Positions 62,001 to 64,000 of a DNA stretch of 64,000 bases are shown piece by piece (position 1 is the first letter of the stretch; each line of letters starts with the position of its first letter). Below the pieces are notes generated by a model. That model was not told where the DNA came from, did no database searches, and saw only the letters and a program-made list of their open reading frames with translations. The stretch spans positions 7,255,001 to 7,319,000 of the forward strand of contig JBBBDQ010000330.1 in NCBI GenBank assembly GCA_037127315.1, given 5' to 3'. The translations under genes and the position numbers were made by a program. The DNA comes from Ascarosepion bandense (taxonomy: Eukaryota > Mollusca > Cephalopoda > Sepiida > Sepiidae).

Positions 62001-62439
62001 ACTATCTACTATAAACAAGGCAATAAAGCCACCAAGATGCAAGGGGTTACTGGGTGTTAGGGAAAAAAATCTTAAGGGAGAACAAAAGAACAAAAATTAC
62101 AAAGACATTTGTAAGAAATTTCTTAAAATATTACAGCTAAAAATAAAATTATTTTTAGCTGTAATATTTTAACTAAGAAATTTCTTATTTTTTACTTCAC
62201 TAGAATATCTTATCCTTTATTTTTCATGTTTAATAACTTGTCCTGTTCTTTTCAAGGTTTAATATAATCTTAAGAATATTACTTTTCATGCATGCATTTT
62301 TCCATGTAATACAAAAAGAGATTAACAGCAGGATTAAATTTTTTTTATAATTTATATAAAATCTTATTTCAGGCATGGAAAGAGACAACACTTAATGAAG
62401 AGAATTTAAATTTCCTTTAATTAGTCTCCTTTTTTATGA
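62001..62439. repeat. LINE tail scrap and a near-perfect hairpin
   Basis: 62010-62065 is a minus-strand LINE tail ('aaacaaggcaataaagccac') facing the plus-strand LINE. 62112-62144 and 62151-62187 form a hairpin: AAAATATTACAGCTAAAAAT pairs with ATTTTTAGCTGTAATATTTT, outer parts AAGAAATTTCTT. Probably a small foldback element. Confidence 0.65.
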
Positions 62440-62890
62440 ATATTCTTCCTCGATATGCCATGTTCCTTAAGAATGTTGGTGGTTATGGCTCTCCACAATT
62501 TTCTGTCCTTCATAGCTCTTAATAAATTTTGTCTATCTCTCCTAAACCTTGTTCTGCCATCAGAGCTAAGGTTATTCATTGTTTTTTTCTGCCCATCTTA
62601 ACTTCAATCTGGCCTGTGAATATCAAGTTTTTTCAGACCCTCTTTCCTTCTTATGGGCCCTAAAAATTTAAACTCCCTGATATTAAATATTAGTTACCTT
62701 TTTTGTTTCCATTTTCTCTAAAATGTTTTAAAACTCATATTCATTCTCAGCATCCTTCTGTAGAACTACATTTCTGTCTCAAATCTCTTCATGTGTGACG
62801 AGATTGTCCAGCACTCACTCCCAGAGAGGACGGATATTACATAACAGTTCAGTACTTTTCTGTCTCTAATGAAAGTGGAAAATGCAACTA
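62440..62890 (-). mobile_element. RTE-like C-terminal fragment
   Basis: The minus strand includes the 3' signature ('catgttccttaagaatgttg' as plus bases), 'ttcagaccctctttccttct' and 'tctgtagaactacatttctg'. Uninterrupted but decayed. Confidence 0.7.
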
Positions 62891-63489
62891 TGTAAGGTGA
62901 CTTTGGAACAAGAGCAATGATATGCTACACACACACACACACACACACACCTGACTGGTTAAAATTGAACCGGATAAGATGATAAAAGTACCTATTAATG
63001 TTTTACTAAATCTATCAATAGATATTATTGATCTGATGGGTGGGGGGAGTGAATTTGATAGCAAAGTTAATCTCAACAATGTCAATGTTATTTCTACTTG
63101 TTCTGTTTCTATATTTATAAGTATCTATTATTAAAATTAGCAACCAACACAGTTACGGAGTCTTTAGCATTTTCAATATCCATTAATATAAATGCATACA
63201 CACATAGGAACATTATATTTGTGGATAGCGGGCATACAGTATTTCTATTAAATGAGTAAGTATTAAAATATACAATTACATACAAATGTATATTATCACA
63301 TTTTACATTATATACACGACTATACATATATTTTATGTAACTGAATTACAAAAGAGAAAAGATATTCTAACATATTTTGTCCTTCATATCTAATTGATCA
63401 TACTGATACAAATATACATGTGAGGTGAGTACAGAATTATAAACAACATGTCAGTTATAAATATACATTGAAAATGTATGGGCTTCTAT
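62891..63489. other. No gene seen
   Basis: (CA)n at 62931-62951. Otherwise AT-rich. Confidence 0.5.
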
Positions 63490-63964
63490 GTACTATGTGC
63501 CATGTCCCTTCAGGATGTTGACAATTCCTTGTACTTTGTAGCTCTTAAAAAATGCCTTTTGTTCTTTTAAACCTTGTCCCACCATCCATTTATTCAAACT
63601 CACTAAATACGTTATGCATCGTTTTCCTCTTCCACTTGTCTTCAGTCCAGCATGTGAGTATTAGATTTTCCGATCTGTCTTTTGTCATGTACCTTATAAA
63701 TTTCAACTGTTTCTTCTTGATGTTAAGCATAATTTTTTCTTTTGTTTCCATTTTCTCTAAAACTGTTGTTGCTCACATATCCAGTCCAGGGTATCCTCAG
63801 CATCCTTCTGTAGAACAAGATTTGAGGAGATTATCCAGAATCCATAGCCATATAGGATGATTAATACCACATAACAGTTCAGTACTTTTTGCTTTGTTGC
63901 TAACAACATTAAATTTTCAATTTCTGACTGATCTCTGAGGTGTCTTGACATACAGTTCAGCTGA
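63490..63964 (-). mobile_element. RTE-like C-terminal fragment
   Basis: The minus frame QKVLNCYVVLIILYGYGFWI ISSN and the 3' signature 'gtgccatgtcccttcaggat' (plus bases) match the RTE family. Decayed. The window ends just beyond it. Confidence 0.7.
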
Positions 63965-64000
63965 CTTCATTTAACTTCCTGACAAATTTTTATTTTACTA

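Noticed and set aside
1..64000. CRISPR arrays, operons, bacterial promoters, tRNA genes
   Set aside because: No regularly spaced repeats and no intact tRNA. The tRNA-like sequences are SINE heads that do not fold as full tRNAs.

Overview
The window looks like AT-rich, gene-poor nuclear DNA from a metazoan, most likely a coleoid cephalopod (octopus-like). That assignment is inference. It rests on the recognisable ends of interspersed repeats: tRNA-derived SINEs with a conserved hairpin, LINE 3' ends of the 'GCCTTGCTTGGGGTGA' type, RTE-like reverse-transcriptase fragments with the motif HVMRKEGLENLILTGQIEG, and mollusc-like 5S rRNA relics. Nothing looks bacterial or viral, and no operon or CRISPR array was seen. 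Almost every long open frame is a fragment of a mobile element or an artefact of a simple repeat.

Layout. 0-8 kb: a foldback element carrying a hammerhead-ribozyme fold, two non-autonomous Helitrons, a compound 5S/tRNA SINE with a clear target-site duplication, LINE 3' ends and a long purine tract. 8-20 kb: a structured repeat, a long-TIR MITE, RTE copies (two in tandem, one split by another LINE), and two more foldbacks with hammerhead-like arms. 20-31 kb: the best-preserved LINE C-terminus (206 codons), SINEs (one with a hammerhead relic), and overlapping inverted repeats whose arms carry two more hammerhead folds. 31-43 kb: LINE and Tc1 relics, then two mariner copies in inverted orientation, one split by a jockey-like LINE that has lost its RT domain. 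43-55 kb: more LINE, RTE and SINE copies, including a tandem SINE pair inside a LINE and a SINE with a perfect 12-bp duplication. 55-64 kb: a full-length 5S pseudogene, candidate host exons, Tc1 and MITE relics, and further LINE copies.

Host genes. Only three places look like possible exons of unrecognised genes: 55,807-56,046 on the minus strand, 58,498-58,810 on the plus strand with a polyadenylation signal at 59,123, and a short candidate at 46,385-46,462 on the plus strand. None could be named.

Main observation. At least nine loci show the hammerhead core (CTGANGA, helix II, GAAA) with varying completeness. They sit in tRNA-SINEs and in the arms of several foldback elements, where the two copies point outward. 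The copy at 789-840 (minus) has every helix and every core base. Several others differ at core positions in the way expected from CpG deamination.
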